A stretch of DNA of 64,000 nucleotides. Origin: Nocardioides sp. S-1144 (GTDB taxonomy: Bacteria; Actinomycetota; Actinomycetes; Propionibacteriales; Nocardioidaceae). Shown piece by piece: positions 24,502 to 34,962 of the stretch. Below the pieces are notes generated by a model that was not told where the DNA came from, searched no databases, and saw nothing but the letters and a program-made list of their open reading frames with translations. Made by a program: the position numbers and the translations under genes. The first letter of the stretch is position 1. Each line of letters begins with the position of its first letter. The stretch lies in the NCBI RefSeq assembly GCF_005954645.2, contig NZ_CP040695.2, positions 1,178,001 to 1,242,000 of the forward strand, in the 5' to 3' direction.

Positions 24502-25902
24502 TCACGGGTGCGTCATCCCCTCGAGGTCGAGGGCGGCGTCGAGCTCGGCCTCGGTGAGCTCGCCGCGCTCGACGTACCCGAGCGCGAGCACGGTCTCGCG
24601 GATCGTGCGGCCCTCGGCGAGCGCCTGCTTGGCGATCGCGGCGGCGGCCTCGTAGCCGAGGTGCTTGTTGAGCGGGGTGACCACCGAGGGCGAGGACTCG
24701 GCGTAGCGGCGCATCCGGTCGGCGTCCGCGGTGATGCCGTCGACGCACCGGTGCGCGAGCAGGGTCGTCGACGTCGAGAGCAACCGCACCGACTCGAGCA
24801 CGTTGCGGGCCATGACCGGCATCGCGACGTTCAGCTCGAAGCTGCCGCTGGCGCCGGCCGCGGTCACGGCGGCGTCGTTGCCGACGACCTGGAAGCAGAC
24901 CATGAGCGTGGCCTCGGGCAGCACCGGGTTGACCTTGCCGGGCATGATGCTCGACCCCGGCTGGAGGTCGGGGAGGTGGATCTCGGCGAGCCCGGTGGTC
25001 GGCCCCGACGACATCCAGCGCAGGTCGTTGCAGATCTTGGTGAGACCGACCGCGACCGTGCGCAGCACGCCGCTGAGCTCGACCAGCGAGTCACGGGTGC
25101 CCTGCGCCTCGAAGTGGTTGCGGGCCTCGGTGAAGTCCTGGCCGGTGGCCTGCGACAGCACCTCGATCACGCGGGGCGCGAAGCCGGGCGGGGTGTTGAT
25201 CCCGGTGCCGACGGCGGTGCCGCCCAGCGGGAGCTCGCGGACGCGGGGGAGGACCGACTCGAGGCGCTCGACGGCGTACCGGAGCGTGGCCGCGTACCCA
25301 CCGAGCTCCTGGCCGAGCATCACCGGGGTGGCGTCCATCAGGTGCGTGCGACCGGACTTCACCAGGCCGCCGAACTCCTCGGCCTTCGCCTCGAGGGAGC
25401 CGGCCAGCGTGCCCAGGGCCGGGACGAGGCTGTCGACGACGGCGAGGGTGACGGCGACGTGGATCGCGGTCGGGAAGGTGTCGTTGCTCGACTGGCTGGC
25501 GTTGACGTGGTCGTTGGGGTGCGCCTCGACCCCGGCCCGCGCGGCGAGGGAGGCGATGACCTCGTTGGCGTTCATGTTGCTGCTCGTGCCCGACCCGGTC
25601 TGGAACACGTCGATCGGGAACTCGGCGTCGTGCTCGCCGGCCGCCACGGCCCGGGCGGCGGTGGCCACCGCCTCGGCGACCGCGGCGTCGACGACGCCGA
25701 GCTCGCCGTTCACGACGGCGGCCGCCGCCTTCACGTGGCCGAGCGCGTGCACGAGGGCCGGCTCGATCGGGGTCCCGCTGATCGGGAAGTTCTGGACGGC
25801 GCGCTGCGTCTGGGCGCGCCACAGGGCGGAGGCGGGAACCTCGACCTCACCCATGGAGTCGTGCTCGATCCGGACGGCGTCGGTGGGGGGCTGCTCGTTC
25901 AC
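24502..25902 (-). CDS. fumC: Fumarate hydratase class II
   Basis: This oxygen-stable fumarase of the TCA cycle interconverts fumarate and malate and belongs to the aspartase/fumarase superfamily. The signature loop [11 protein letters not shown] and the substrate-binding GSGTSSNMN and [13 protein letters not shown] segments are present. The length, 466 residues, matches the family. The GTG start at 25902 is 6 nt after TAGGTT on the minus strand, a leaderless layout. A second, class I iron-sulfur fumarase is encoded 5 kb away (30445-32151), so the cell can make this reaction with or without labile Fe-S clusters. Confidence 0.96.
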   Translation of the reverse strand: MNEQPPTDAVRIEHDSMGEVEVPASALWRAQTQRAVQNFPISGTPIEPALVHALGHVKAAAAVVNGELGVVDAAVAEAVATAARAVAAGEHDAEFPIDVFQTGSGTSSNMNANEVIASLAARAGVEAHPNDHVNASQSSNDTFPTAIHVAVTLAVVDSLVPALGTLAGSLEAKAEEFGGLVKSGRTHLMDATPVMLGQELGGYAATLRYAVERLESVLPRVRELPLGGTAVGTGINTPPGFAPRVIEVLSQATGQDFTEARNHFEAQGTRDSLVELSGVLRTVAVGLTKICNDLRWMSSGPTTGLAEIHLPDLQPGSSIMPGKVNPVLPEATLMVCFQVVGNDAAVTAAGASGSFELNVAMPVMARNVLESVRLLSTSTTLLAHRCVDGITADADRMRRYAESSPSVVTPLNKHLGYEAAAAIAKQALAEGRTIRETVLALGYVERGELTEAELDAALDLEGMTHP

Positions 25903-25925
25903 CAGGCCAACCTAACCTCTCGTCC

Positions 25926-25955
25926 TTGACAGAATCGTAACCGATCAGTTACCAA
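25926..25955 (+). promoter_or_regulatory. ArsR promoter with embedded operator dyad
   Basis: TTGACA at 25926-25931 is a perfect -35, and TACCAA at 25950-25955 a -10 with 18-bp spacing. Between and over them lies the dyad GTAACCGATCAGTTAC (25937-25952, arms GTAAC/GTTAC around GATC). This is the expected place for an ArsR autorepressor operator. The segment is the most AT-rich stretch of its neighbourhood. Confidence 0.65.
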
Positions 25956-25961
25956 TGAGTC

Positions 25962-26348
25962 GTGGACCCGTTCTCCGCCGTCGCCGACCCGGTCCGTCGC
26001 GAGCTGCTCCGCTCGCTGCTCGCCGGCCCGGCCCGGGTGGTCGACCTCGCGGCGTCCCGCTCGATCAGCCGGCCCGCCGTCAGCCGGCACCTGCGCCTGC
26101 TCGTGGAGGCCGGGCTCGCGACGGTCGAGGACCGGGGCCGCGAGCGCCACTACGCGCTGGACCCCGCCGGCCTCGCCCCGCTCCAGGGCCTCCTCGACGA
26201 CCTCCGCCCACCGCCGCGCCTCGACGAGCGCCTGCTCGACGGGTTCGACGGTCTCGACCTCGAGGTCCGCCGCACGGTCCGCGACCACCGCGCCGAGGCC
26301 CCCCACCGATCCCGCACCACCCCCGACCCGCACGAGGAGACCGCATGA
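25962..26348 (+). CDS. ArsR-family winged-helix repressor
   Basis: The 128-residue regulator has the ArsR winged-helix fold, with ADPVRRELLRSLL at the start and recognition-helix region SISRPAVSRHLRLLVEAGL (residues 34-52). No cysteine metal site is visible, so it belongs with the ArsR regulators that partner SRPBCC proteins rather than metal sensors. GTG 25962 lies 6 nt after the -10 TACCAA. The stop overlaps the ATG of the SRPBCC gene, forming the common ArsR-SRPBCC pair, and the operator dyad upstream suggests autoregulation. Confidence 0.9.
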   Translation: MDPFSAVADPVRRELLRSLLAGPARVVDLAASRSISRPAVSRHLRLLVEAGLATVEDRGRERHYALDPAGLAPLQGLLDDLRPPPRLDERLLDGFDGLDLEVRRTVRDHRAEAPHRSRTTPDPHEETA

Positions 26349-26854
26349 GCGCCACCCCCACCGGACGCCGGGAGACCCGGCGCGGACACGACAGCGTCGT
26401 CCTGGACCGCACCTTCCGCGCCCCGATCGAGTCGGTGTGGGCGGCGGTCACGGAGTCCGACCGCCTGGCCCGCTGGATCGGCACCTGGACCGGCGACCCG
26501 GCCTCCGGCTCGGTGCGGTTCCGCATGAACGCCGAGGGTGACGAGGTGGCCGCGGAGACCTTCACCATCGACGCCTGCGACGCGCCGCGCCACCTGGCCG
26601 TCACCTCGTCGTCCGAGGGCGGGGAGCAGTCGTGGGTCCTCACGCTCGACCTCGTCGAGGTCGACGGCACCACGACCCTCACCTTCAGCCAGTCGGTGCC
26701 GGACGCGTCGTGGGCCGGCGGCGTCGGCCCGGGCTGGGAGTGGTACCTCGACCGGCTGGTCGCCGCGGAGAGCGGTGGCGACGTCGCCGCCCTCGACTTC
26801 GGCGACTACCACCCCGCGATGGAGGAGGACTACCGGGAGATGTTCCGCGACTGA
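26345..26854 (+). CDS. SRPBCC/AHSA1-domain protein paired with ArsR
   Basis: The 169-residue protein is an AHSA1-type START domain (FRAPIESVWAAVTESDRLARWIG; a GWEWYLDRLVA C-terminal helix). It is translated from an ATG overlapping the ArsR stop. In such pairs the START protein is thought to bind a hydrophobic ligand while ArsR controls the operon; the ligand here is not known. Confidence 0.88.
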   Translation: MSATPTGRRETRRGHDSVVLDRTFRAPIESVWAAVTESDRLARWIGTWTGDPASGSVRFRMNAEGDEVAAETFTIDACDAPRHLAVTSSSEGGEQSWVLTLDLVEVDGTTTLTFSQSVPDASWAGGVGPGWEWYLDRLVAAESGGDVAALDFGDYHPAMEEDYREMFRD

Positions 26855-26876
26855 CCCACGACACTAGGCTCGCCGC

Positions 26877-27440
26877 ATGTCGCGCTGGCTGGAAGACCTG
26901 AGCACCCTCCAGGTGCTGCTCCTCGTGCTCGGCGTGCTGCTCGGCGGCTCCGTCCTCGCGGCCATCGTCGGCGGGGTGCTGGTGCGGCTGGGGATGCGGC
27001 GCCCGTGGGCCGTCGACCGCGCCAGCCGGCTCTCGATGCGGGCGCTCGGGCTGATCAAGCGGCCGCTCACGATCGTGGTGCTCGACGAGGTGGCCGCGGT
27101 GATCCAGACCGGCCACTACACGAAGAACATCTCCGACGCGCTGCTCGAGAACCACGACGAGATCAAGGCGATGGTGGCCGAGAAGGTCCGCTCCGACCCG
27201 AACGCGCGCATCGTCAGCCGGCTCCCGGGCTACGACACCATCGTCTCGGAGGTGTCCGAGACGGTGATGCGGGTGCTCATCGACATGCTGAGCGACCCGC
27301 GGATGGACGAGCTCGTCGCCGACCTGCTCCGCAACAACCTCGACCAGATCAAGAGCGCCGTGCGCGAGCGCGCGCACGAGAACGTCGTCGTCGTGCCGGC
27401 CGACCCGGTCCCGGCGTCGGCTCCGCGCCCGCGGCCCTGA
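26877..27440 (+). CDS. Membrane-anchored protein of unknown function
   Basis: I do not recognise the family. The 187-residue protein has one strong hydrophobic segment (about residues 12-37), then a soluble part with predicted long helices (TGHYTKNISDALLENHDEIKAM, and MRVLIDMLSDPRMDELVAD) and a Pro/Ala-rich tail. It could sit on the inner face of the membrane. TAGGCT ends 6 nt before the ATG (leaderless). A strong terminator follows. Confidence 0.72.
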   Translation: MSRWLEDLSTLQVLLLVLGVLLGGSVLAAIVGGVLVRLGMRRPWAVDRASRLSMRALGLIKRPLTIVVLDEVAAVIQTGHYTKNISDALLENHDEIKAMVAEKVRSDPNARIVSRLPGYDTIVSEVSETVMRVLIDMLSDPRMDELVADLLRNNLDQIKSAVRERAHENVVVVPADPVPASAPRPRP

Positions 27441-27450
27441 CGCGGGCGCG

Positions 27451-27470
27451 CGGCCGGTCCCGACCGGCCG
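27451..27470. terminator. Bidirectional terminator
   Basis: A 9-bp perfect stem (CGGCCGGTC with GACCGGCCG) and a 2-nt loop lies between the convergent membrane-protein and spermidine-synthase-like genes. Confidence 0.75.
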
Positions 27471-27479
27471 GCGTCCGGC

Positions 27480-28163
27480 TCAGACCACGCCGACGTAGAG
27501 CCAGTAGTGCTCGTCGCGCTCCTGGAGCCGGACGTCGTGCCTCTCGCTGCGCGTCGTCGTGAAGACCGAGGCCAGCGAACGCTCCAGGTCCGGTGCCTCG
27601 GCGGCCGACCACACCGCGACGGCCCCGCCCGGTCGCAGCATCGCGCGCACGCTCCGCAGGAACGGCGCCTCGTAGAGCACGGCGTTCGCGTCGTGGACGA
27701 GGTAGCCGGGGCCGTTGTCGACGTCGAGCAGCAGCAGGTCGTAGGACGCCGGCCGGGCCTCCGCGACCGCGACCGCGATGTCGGCCACGACCACGCTCAC
27801 CCGCGCGTCGGCCAGCAGGGCCGGGCCGTGGGCGATGGTGCCGTCGCGCATCCAGTCCACGAGCGCCTGCTCGACCTCGACCACCGCGCACGTCTCCACG
27901 CGGGAGTCGGCCAGCACCTGGTGCATGGTGAACCCGAGTCCGAGGCCGCCGACGGCCACCGCCCGCGGGTCGTCGACCACCGCGAGCGCGGCGGTGGCGA
28001 GCGCCTGCTCGGTCGCGACCTCGCGGGTGTCCATCACGAAGACGCCGTTGGCGCGCAGCTCGAGCGCGGTGGGCGCGCCGGCGTCGTCGGAGCCGGGACG
28101 GCGCTCGCGCAGCACCAGCTCCCCGCGCTCGGACTCGGCTCGGGCGATCTCGACGTGCTCCAC
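27480..28163 (-). CDS. Spermidine synthase-like protein
   Basis: The 227-residue protein has a Rossmann methyltransferase/aminopropyltransferase fold: VAVGGLGLGFTMHQVLAD (cofactor loop), VVEVEQALVDWMRDG and YDLLLLDVDNGPGYLV. These spermidine-synthase-like proteins of actinobacteria often lack the full aminopropyl-transfer signature, so polyamine synthesis is not assured. GTG 28163 is chosen because GGAGG lies 6 nt upstream; a GTG four codons further out and a longer frame to 28259 are alternatives. Confidence 0.8.
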   Translation of the reverse strand: MEHVEIARAESERGELVLRERRPGSDDAGAPTALELRANGVFVMDTREVATEQALATAALAVVDDPRAVAVGGLGLGFTMHQVLADSRVETCAVVEVEQALVDWMRDGTIAHGPALLADARVSVVVADIAVAVAEARPASYDLLLLDVDNGPGYLVHDANAVLYEAPFLRSVRAMLRPGGAVAVWSAAEAPDLERSLASVFTTTRSERHDVRLQERDEHYWLYVGVV

Positions 28164-28302
28164 GGGTGCCTCCACCGGTCGGGGTCGGTCCCAGGGTTCC
28201 ACCCCGGGTCCGGGTTCGCCCACCGCGGGGTGCGGCCAGGAGGTCCCGGCTTTCCTCACGTGCCGGTCACGCTGCTCTCATCCTGACCTCAGACGGTGTT
28301 CC

Positions 28303-28308
28303 TAGCCT
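28303..28308 (+). promoter_or_regulatory. Candidate -10 element of the DoxX gene
   Basis: TAGCCT at 28303-28308 would give a leader of roughly 30 nt containing the GGAGG ribosome-binding site (28333-28337). Unlike many neighbours, this gene therefore has a conventional leader. Confidence 0.45.
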
Positions 28309-28343
28309 CGTGCAAACGTCAACCACCTGCTCGGAGGACCACT

Positions 28344-28826
28344 GTGAAGACCCTGTTCGGCATCCGCCCCACCGACGGCGCCCAGGACGTCGGGCTGCTC
28401 GTGCTCCGCGTCGCGCTCGGCGTCGTGATGATCGCCCACGGCTGGCAGAAGCTCGACGGTCAGGGCCTCGGCGCCACGGCCGACGGCTTCGAGGCCCTCG
28501 GGATCCCGCTGCCCGGTGCGGCGGCCGCCTACGCCACCGGCGTCGAGCTCGTGGGCGGGGTGCTGCTCCTCGTCGGGGCGCTCACGCCGCTGGTGGGCGT
28601 CCTCGTCGCCGCCGACATGGCCGGTGCGTTCTGGTACGTGCACCGCGACGCCTTCTTCGCCAACGAGGGCGGCTACGAGCTCGTGATGGTGCTCGGTGCC
28701 GCGGGTCTGGCCCTGGCCGCGACCGGTGCCGGTCGGCTCTCCCTCGACCGGCTCGTGCTCGGCCGTACCGGCGCGCCGGCGTCGCAGGCGGCCGGGTCGG
28801 AGGTGGCGGCCGGCGTCAGTCGTTGA
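28344..28826 (+). CDS. DoxX-family membrane protein
   Basis: The 160-residue protein has four membrane spans and the DoxX signature (LLVLRVALGVVMIAHGWQKL near residues 18-37, followed by GVELVGGVLLLVGALTPL). DoxX proteins are associated with thiosulfate:quinone oxidoreductases and, in mycobacteria, with oxidative-stress complexes; here the neighbours are an HxlR regulator and a quinone reductase, which fits a redox role. GTG 28344 has GGAGG six bases upstream. The 3' end overlaps that of hxlR by 11 bp on the opposite strand. Confidence 0.88.
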   Translation: MKTLFGIRPTDGAQDVGLLVLRVALGVVMIAHGWQKLDGQGLGATADGFEALGIPLPGAAAAYATGVELVGGVLLLVGALTPLVGVLVAADMAGAFWYVHRDAFFANEGGYELVMVLGAAGLALAATGAGRLSLDRLVLGRTGAPASQAAGSEVAAGVSR

Positions 28827-29175
28827 CGATCGCGTCGGCGTGCGCGGCGATCCAGCCCAGGAGCGGCGACATCGCCTCCACCAGGTCGCGGCCGAGGGGG
28901 GTCAGGCTGTAGTCGACGCGCGGCGGGATCGTCGCCTGCGCGTCGCGGACGACGAGGCCGTCGGCCACGAACGTCCGCAGGGTCGCGGCCAGCATCTTCT
29001 CGCTGATGCCGTCGACGGTGCGGCGCAGCTCGCCCCACCGCAGGGTGCCCTCGGCGAGGGCGGCCAGCACGAGCACGCCCCACTTGCTCGTGACGTGGTC
29101 GAGCACCACGCGGGTGGGGCACCCGTCGGTGAACGCCGTGGGTTCGTCGCCCCGGATCTCTCGCAGGCTCAGCAC
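28816..29175 (-). CDS. HxlR-family winged-helix regulator
   Basis: The protein (119 residues from GTG 29175) shows the HxlR fold: CPTRVVLDHVTSKWGVLVLAAL, GELRRTVDGISEKMLAATLRTF and RVDYSLTPLGRDLVEAM. GTG 29175 is preferred because TAAGGT on the minus strand ends 7 nt upstream; two further GTG codons in frame (29181 and 29184) are possible. The cysteine near the N terminus is typical of redox- or aldehyde-sensing members. It is divergent from the quinone-reductase gene, as in the E. coli ytfG-ytfH pair, and likely represses it. Confidence 0.9.
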   Translation of the reverse strand: MLSLREIRGDEPTAFTDGCPTRVVLDHVTSKWGVLVLAALAEGTLRWGELRRTVDGISEKMLAATLRTFVADGLVVRDAQATIPPRVDYSLTPLGRDLVEAMSPLLGWIAAHADAIVND

Positions 29176-29180
29176 GGCCA

Positions 29181-29199
29181 CCACCTTACCAAAAGGTGG
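29181..29199. promoter_or_regulatory. Candidate HxlR operator
   Basis: CCACCTT (29181-29187) and AAGGTGG (29193-29199) form a perfect 7-bp inverted repeat with a 5-bp centre. It covers the hxlR -10 region and start and lies 70 bp upstream of the quinone-reductase ATG, so one dimer could control both genes. Confidence 0.6.
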
Positions 29200-29270
29200 G
29201 TACCTGCAACGGGGAAGTATCAGGCGGGAGTGGTCGTTCCTCCCGTGAACCGTCCACGAAAGGAACCTCC

Positions 29271-30125
29271 ATGACTCTCCTCGTCACCGCCGCGTCCGGC
29301 CAGCTCGGCCGCCTCGTCCTCGACTCGCTCCTCGACCGCGGCGTCGCCCCGGCCGAGGTCCGGGCCGGTGCCCGCACCCCCGACCGGCTGGCGGCGTACG
29401 CCGAGCGCGGCCTCGACGTGGTCGCGCTCGACTACTCCGACCCGGCCTCGGTCGAGGCCGCGCTGGTGGGCGTCGACCGCGTGCTGCTCATCTCCGGCAG
29501 CGAGGTCGGCCAGCGGGTGGCGCAGCACACCACCGTCGTCGACGCCGCCCGGGCGGCCGGCGTGGACCTGCTCGTCTACACCAGTGCCCCGCACGCCCGC
29601 GAGGCCGACTTCGTCCTCGCGCCCGAACACCGGGCCACCGAGGAGGCGATCGAGGCGGCCGGCGTCCCGGCGACGATCCTGCGCAACAACTGGTACCACG
29701 AGAACTACGCCCAGGCGCTCGACACCGTCCGCTCGACCGGCGTGCTCGCGACCAGCGCCGGCGACGGGCTGGTGGCCAGCGCGGCGCGGGCCGACTTCGC
29801 CGAGGCCGCGGCCGTCGTCCTCACCACCGACGGGCACGCGGGCCGGGTCTACGAGCTCGGCGGCGACGTCGCCTGGGACCAGCCGACCCTCGCGGCGGCC
29901 CTCGGCGAGGTCCTCGGCCGCGAGGTCGCGGTCCAGCAGCTGAGCACCGACGAGCACGTCGCCCTGCTCGAGGGCGTCGGCCTCGACGCCGGCACCGCCG
30001 GCTTCGTGGCCGGCATCGACACCGGTATCCGCGACGGCGTCCTGGGTGACGCCGACGGCACGCTGTCGCGCCTCATCGGACGTCCGACCACGCCGCTGGT
30101 CGACGGTCTCCGCGCGCTGGTCTGA
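29271..30125 (+). CDS. NmrA-like NAD(P)H:quinone oxidoreductase (QorB/YtfG type)
   Basis: The 284-residue protein is an atypical short-chain reductase with the N-terminal NAD(P)-binding TAASGQLGRLVLDSLL, the ISGSEVGQR loop and the LVYTSAPHA and ILRNNWYHENY segments typical of YtfG-type quinone oxidoreductase 2. It is expected to reduce quinones or other electrophiles with NADPH. AAAGGA lies about 7 nt before ATG 29271. Position opposite an HxlR regulator supports induction by the electrophilic substrate. Confidence 0.88.
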   Translation: MTLLVTAASGQLGRLVLDSLLDRGVAPAEVRAGARTPDRLAAYAERGLDVVALDYSDPASVEAALVGVDRVLLISGSEVGQRVAQHTTVVDAARAAGVDLLVYTSAPHAREADFVLAPEHRATEEAIEAAGVPATILRNNWYHENYAQALDTVRSTGVLATSAGDGLVASAARADFAEAAAVVLTTDGHAGRVYELGGDVAWDQPTLAAALGEVLGREVAVQQLSTDEHVALLEGVGLDAGTAGFVAGIDTGIRDGVLGDADGTLSRLIGRPTTPLVDGLRALV

Positions 30126-30178
30126 GTCCTACCGTCGGGGTGGACCGGGGCGATGCCCCGGTCTGCCACGGTGGAGCG

Positions 30179-30367
30179 ATGAACAGCAAGAAGCCCGGGG
30201 ACGACGACGGCCAGGTCTCGCAGGTCCAGAAGATGGACGCCGACGACGCCGACACCCCCATCGACGACAGCCAGGGCGTGGCCGGCAACCCCGACGCGCC
30301 GGCCCCGGACGAGCTCAAGGAAGCCGGGCCGAACGCGAACCCGCACGCCGACGAGGACACCCACTAG
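30179..30367 (+). CDS. Small acidic protein of unknown function
   Basis: The 62-residue product is highly acidic (about a quarter Asp and Glu), without hydrophobic core, and is probably disordered. GGAG precedes the ATG by 4 nt. I do not recognise a family. It is followed by a perfect hairpin terminator, which supports its being a real transcription unit, and faces the class I fumarase gene. Confidence 0.6.
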   Translation: MNSKKPGDDDGQVSQVQKMDADDADTPIDDSQGVAGNPDAPAPDELKEAGPNANPHADEDTH

Positions 30368-30424
30368 GCACGGCCGCCCAGCCGGGTCGGCGCTACGTCG
30401 CGACGTCGCGTCGGGCCGGCCCCG

Positions 30425-30440
30425 GGTCGGTGGACCGACC
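30425..30440. terminator. Bidirectional terminator
   Basis: GGTCGGT (30425-30431) and ACCGACC (30434-30440) form a perfect 7-bp stem with a 2-nt loop between the small acidic protein gene and the convergent fumarase gene. Confidence 0.65.
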
Positions 30441-30444
30441 GGCG

Positions 30445-32151
<1,707 letters not shown>

Positions 32152-32219
32152 GAGCAGCCATCGTAGGTGCCGCCCCGCGGACCCGGACGCCGAGACCCGT
32201 GCGCCGTTAGGCTGGCCGG

Positions 32220-32852
32220 GTGGACGACGCCGACCGCAGCCCCGAGCTGCGCATCTCCGACGACGAGCGGCACGCCGTCGCCGAGCAGCTGCGCCAGGCG
32301 GCGGGGGAGGGCCGGATCGACCTCGAGGAGCTCGACGAGCGGCTCGCCGCCGCCTACGGCGCCCGCACCTACGCCGACCTGGTGCCGCTGACGCAGGACC
32401 TGCCCTCGACGTCGACCCCGGTGGTGCGGCGGGCGTCGTCGGGCTCCCCGGTGGCCGACCCCGGCCCGCTGCGCGGGATCGCGGTGATGAGCGGTTTCGA
32501 GCGCAAGGGTGTGTGGACCGCGCCCGCGTCGATGACCGTGGTCTGCGTGATGGGCGGTGCCACGCTCGACTTCCGCGAGGCGCGCTTCGCCGGGCCCGAG
32601 AGCGTGCTGACGATCAGCGCGGTGATGGGCGGCGCCGAGATCGTCGTCGGTCCCGAGGTCGAGGTGATCGTGGAGGGGGTCGGGATCATGGGTGCCTTCG
32701 TGGGGCCCTCGGACAAGGTCGGCGCCGAGCTCACCGCGGACTCCCCGGTGCTGCGGGTCAGGGGTTTCGCGTTCTGGAGCGGCATCAGCGTCACCCGCAA
32801 GCCACACCGCGACGACCTGCCGCCGGGTCGCGAACCGCACCGCCTGCACTGA
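32220..32852 (+). CDS. DUF1707 and LiaF-like domain protein
   Basis: The 210-residue protein has an N-terminal DUF1707 module ([15 protein letters not shown] to [12 protein letters not shown], residues 10-62) and a C-terminal beta-helical LiaF-type region ([32 protein letters not shown]). DUF1707 proteins are frequent in actinobacteria and may respond to envelope stress by analogy with LiaF; there is no membrane span here. TAGGCT ends 6 nt before GTG 32220, so the message is leaderless. Confidence 0.88.
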   Translation: MDDADRSPELRISDDERHAVAEQLRQAAGEGRIDLEELDERLAAAYGARTYADLVPLTQDLPSTSTPVVRRASSGSPVADPGPLRGIAVMSGFERKGVWTAPASMTVVCVMGGATLDFREARFAGPESVLTISAVMGGAEIVVGPEVEVIVEGVGIMGAFVGPSDKVGAELTADSPVLRVRGFAFWSGISVTRKPHRDDLPPGREPHRLH

Positions 32853-32867
32853 GGACGCCGCACGCAC

Positions 32868-32907
32868 GACGCGCCGCACCCGCTCCGGGGAGCGGGTACG
32901 GCGCGTC
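32868..32907. terminator. Very strong bidirectional terminator
   Basis: A 40-bp hairpin has 18-bp arms (32868-32885 with 32890-32907) with a single mismatch and a 4-nt loop. It lies between the convergent DUF1707 gene and the sugar ABC operon and is the most stable simple hairpin I saw in the window. Confidence 0.8.
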
Positions 32908-32924
32908 GGTGGGAGCGGGGTCGC

Positions 32925-34124
32925 TCAGACCGTGTTCAGGGCCCGCGACTCGAGCCGGCCGGCGTTCTCCTTGTCGACGGTGAGGTTCTCACCGGTCTGC
33001 GGGTCGAAGAGGTGGATCTTCTTGGTGTTGACCCAGATCTCCGCCTCGTCGCCGGCGGCGACCCGGCTCGTGCCGTCGAGCCCGACGACCAGCTGGGTGC
33101 GCAGCGACTCGCCGTCGAGGTCGCGCTCGAGCTGCTGGAGCTGCTCCTGCACCTCCGGCGGGGCCTCGAAGGGCAGGTAGGCGTAGGCCTCGTTGCCGAG
33201 CCACTCCACGACGTCGACCTTCGCGCGGAACGTCGAGCCGGTGCGGTCGGTGTCGACCACCGAGGCGTCCTCGAAGTCACCGGGACGGATGCCGGCGATG
33301 AGCAGGCCCTTGCCCTGGGCCTTCTCGGCCTTGTCTGCGGGGATCTCGACCGACCCGAACGGCAGCTTCACCGAGGTGCCCTCGACCGTCGCCGGCAGGA
33401 AGTTCATCGGGGGGGACCCGATGAAGCCCGCGACGAACAGGTTGCCCGGGTTCTCGTACAGCTCGCGCGGCGTGGCGAGCTGCTGCAGGATGCCGCGCTT
33501 GAGGACCGCGACCCGGTCGCCCAGCGTCATCGCCTCGGTCTGGTCGTGGGTGACGTAGACCGTGGTGATGCCCAGCCGCTTCTGCAGCCGCGCGATCTCG
33601 CTGCGCATCTGACCGCGGAGCTTGGCGTCGAGGTTCGACAGCGGCTCGTCGAAGAGGAACGCGTCGGCGTCGCGCACGATCGCGCGGCCCATCGCGACCC
33701 GCTGGCGCTGACCACCCGACAGGTTGCCGGGCTTGCGCTCCAGGTGCTCGTCGAGCTCCAGCGTCTTCGACGCCGCCCGGACCTTCTCGTCGACCTCGGC
33801 GTCGGGCGTCTTGGCCAGGCGCAGCGGGAACGCGATGTTCTCGTAGACCGTCAGGTGGGGGTAGAGCGCGTAGTTCTGGAAGACCATCGAGAGGTTGCGG
33901 TCACGCGGCGCGAGGTCGTTGACCCGCTTGTCGCCGATCATCATGTCGCCGGAGGTGATGTCCTCCAGGCCCACGATCATCCGCAGCAGGGTCGACTTGC
34001 CGCACCCCGACGGGCCGACGAGGATCATGAACTCCCCGTCCTGGACGTCGATGCTGACGTCGTTCACGGCCGGGAAGCCGTCGCCGTACTTCTTGACGAT
34101 GTTCTTCATGTCGATAGCAGCCAT
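32925..34124 (-). CDS. Sugar ABC transporter ATP-binding protein (MsiK/UgpC type)
   Basis: The 399-residue ATPase energises carbohydrate uptake. Walker A is GPSGCGKST (residues 37-45), the signature LSGGQRQR, Walker B AFLFDEPLSNLD, and a C-terminal MOBE/OB-fold regulatory domain of about 150 residues follows. In Streptomyces a single MsiK serves several importers; here the gene is in the same operon as its permeases and binding protein, 4 nt downstream of the second permease, which suggests a dedicated ATPase. Confidence 0.94.
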   Translation of the reverse strand: MAAIDMKNIVKKYGDGFPAVNDVSIDVQDGEFMILVGPSGCGKSTLLRMIVGLEDITSGDMMIGDKRVNDLAPRDRNLSMVFQNYALYPHLTVYENIAFPLRLAKTPDAEVDEKVRAASKTLELDEHLERKPGNLSGGQRQRVAMGRAIVRDADAFLFDEPLSNLDAKLRGQMRSEIARLQKRLGITTVYVTHDQTEAMTLGDRVAVLKRGILQQLATPRELYENPGNLFVAGFIGSPPMNFLPATVEGTSVKLPFGSVEIPADKAEKAQGKGLLIAGIRPGDFEDASVVDTDRTGSTFRAKVDVVEWLGNEAYAYLPFEAPPEVQEQLQQLERDLDGESLRTQLVVGLDGTSRVAAGDEAEIWVNTKKIHLFDPQTGENLTVDKENAGRLESRALNTV

Positions 34125-34128
34125 TGGC

Positions 34129-34962
34129 TCAACCCTTCACTGCGCCGGAGGTCAGGCCGGCGACGATCTTGCGCTGGAAAATCAGGATGATGACGATGAT
34201 CGGGATCGTCGAGATGACGGCGCCCGCCGCGAGCAGCGAGGCCGGCCGGTTGAACGGGTCGGCACCGACGAAGAACGAGAGCGACGCCGGGATCGGCCGC
34301 GCCGCCTCGGTCGAGGTGAGCGAGATCCCGAAGACGAAGTCGTTCCACGCGAAGAAGAACGTCAGGATCGCCGCGGTGAAGACACCGGGTGCCGCCAGCG
34401 GCACGATCACCCGCCGGAACGCCTGCCACGACGTGGCGCCGTCGACCTGGGCCGCCTGCTCCATCTCCCACGGGATCTCGCGGAAGAAGGCCGACAGGGT
34501 CCAGATCGCCAGCGGCAGCGTGAAGGACATGTAGGGGATGATCAGGCCGGGCCAGGTGTCGTACAGCCCGATCGCGCGCCACATGTCGAACAGCGGGCCC
34601 ACCAGCGAGACGACCGGGAACATCGCGATGACCAGCGCCATCGTGAGGACCAGCTTCTTGCCCCGGAACTCCAGGCGCGCGATGGCGTAGGCGGCCAGCG
34701 TCGCGATGATGACCGACAGCGTCGTGGCGATCAGGCTGATGCCGATCGAGTTGAGGATCGCCCGGCGGAACTGCTCGTTGTCCCAGACGTCCTGGTAGTT
34801 CTGCCAGCCGGCACCCGCGCCGTCGGCGGGGAAGAATCCCGGGCTGCCGTTGGTGATCGCGGTCTGCGACTTGAACGACAGCGAGATGATCCACGCCACG
34901 GGCAGCAGGCACCAGGCCAGGATCAGCGCGACCCCGACGACCATTCCGATCTTCTGCTTCAT
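34129..34962 (-). CDS. Carbohydrate ABC transporter permease (MalG type)
   Basis: The 277-residue permease has six spans and the EAA loop for ATPase contact (EMEQAAQVDGATSWQAFRRVIVPLAAPG, beginning around residue 165). The C terminus SGAVKG is typical of MalG/LacG proteins. ATG 34962 overlaps the preceding stop by one base (TGATG) and has AGGAG upstream. It works as a heterodimer with the MalF-type permease upstream. Confidence 0.93.
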   Translation of the reverse strand: MKQKIGMVVGVALILAWCLLPVAWIISLSFKSQTAITNGSPGFFPADGAGAGWQNYQDVWDNEQFRRAILNSIGISLIATTLSVIIATLAAYAIARLEFRGKKLVLTMALVIAMFPVVSLVGPLFDMWRAIGLYDTWPGLIIPYMSFTLPLAIWTLSAFFREIPWEMEQAAQVDGATSWQAFRRVIVPLAAPGVFTAAILTFFFAWNDFVFGISLTSTEAARPIPASLSFFVGADPFNRPASLLAAGAVISTIPIIVIILIFQRKIVAGLTSGAVKG

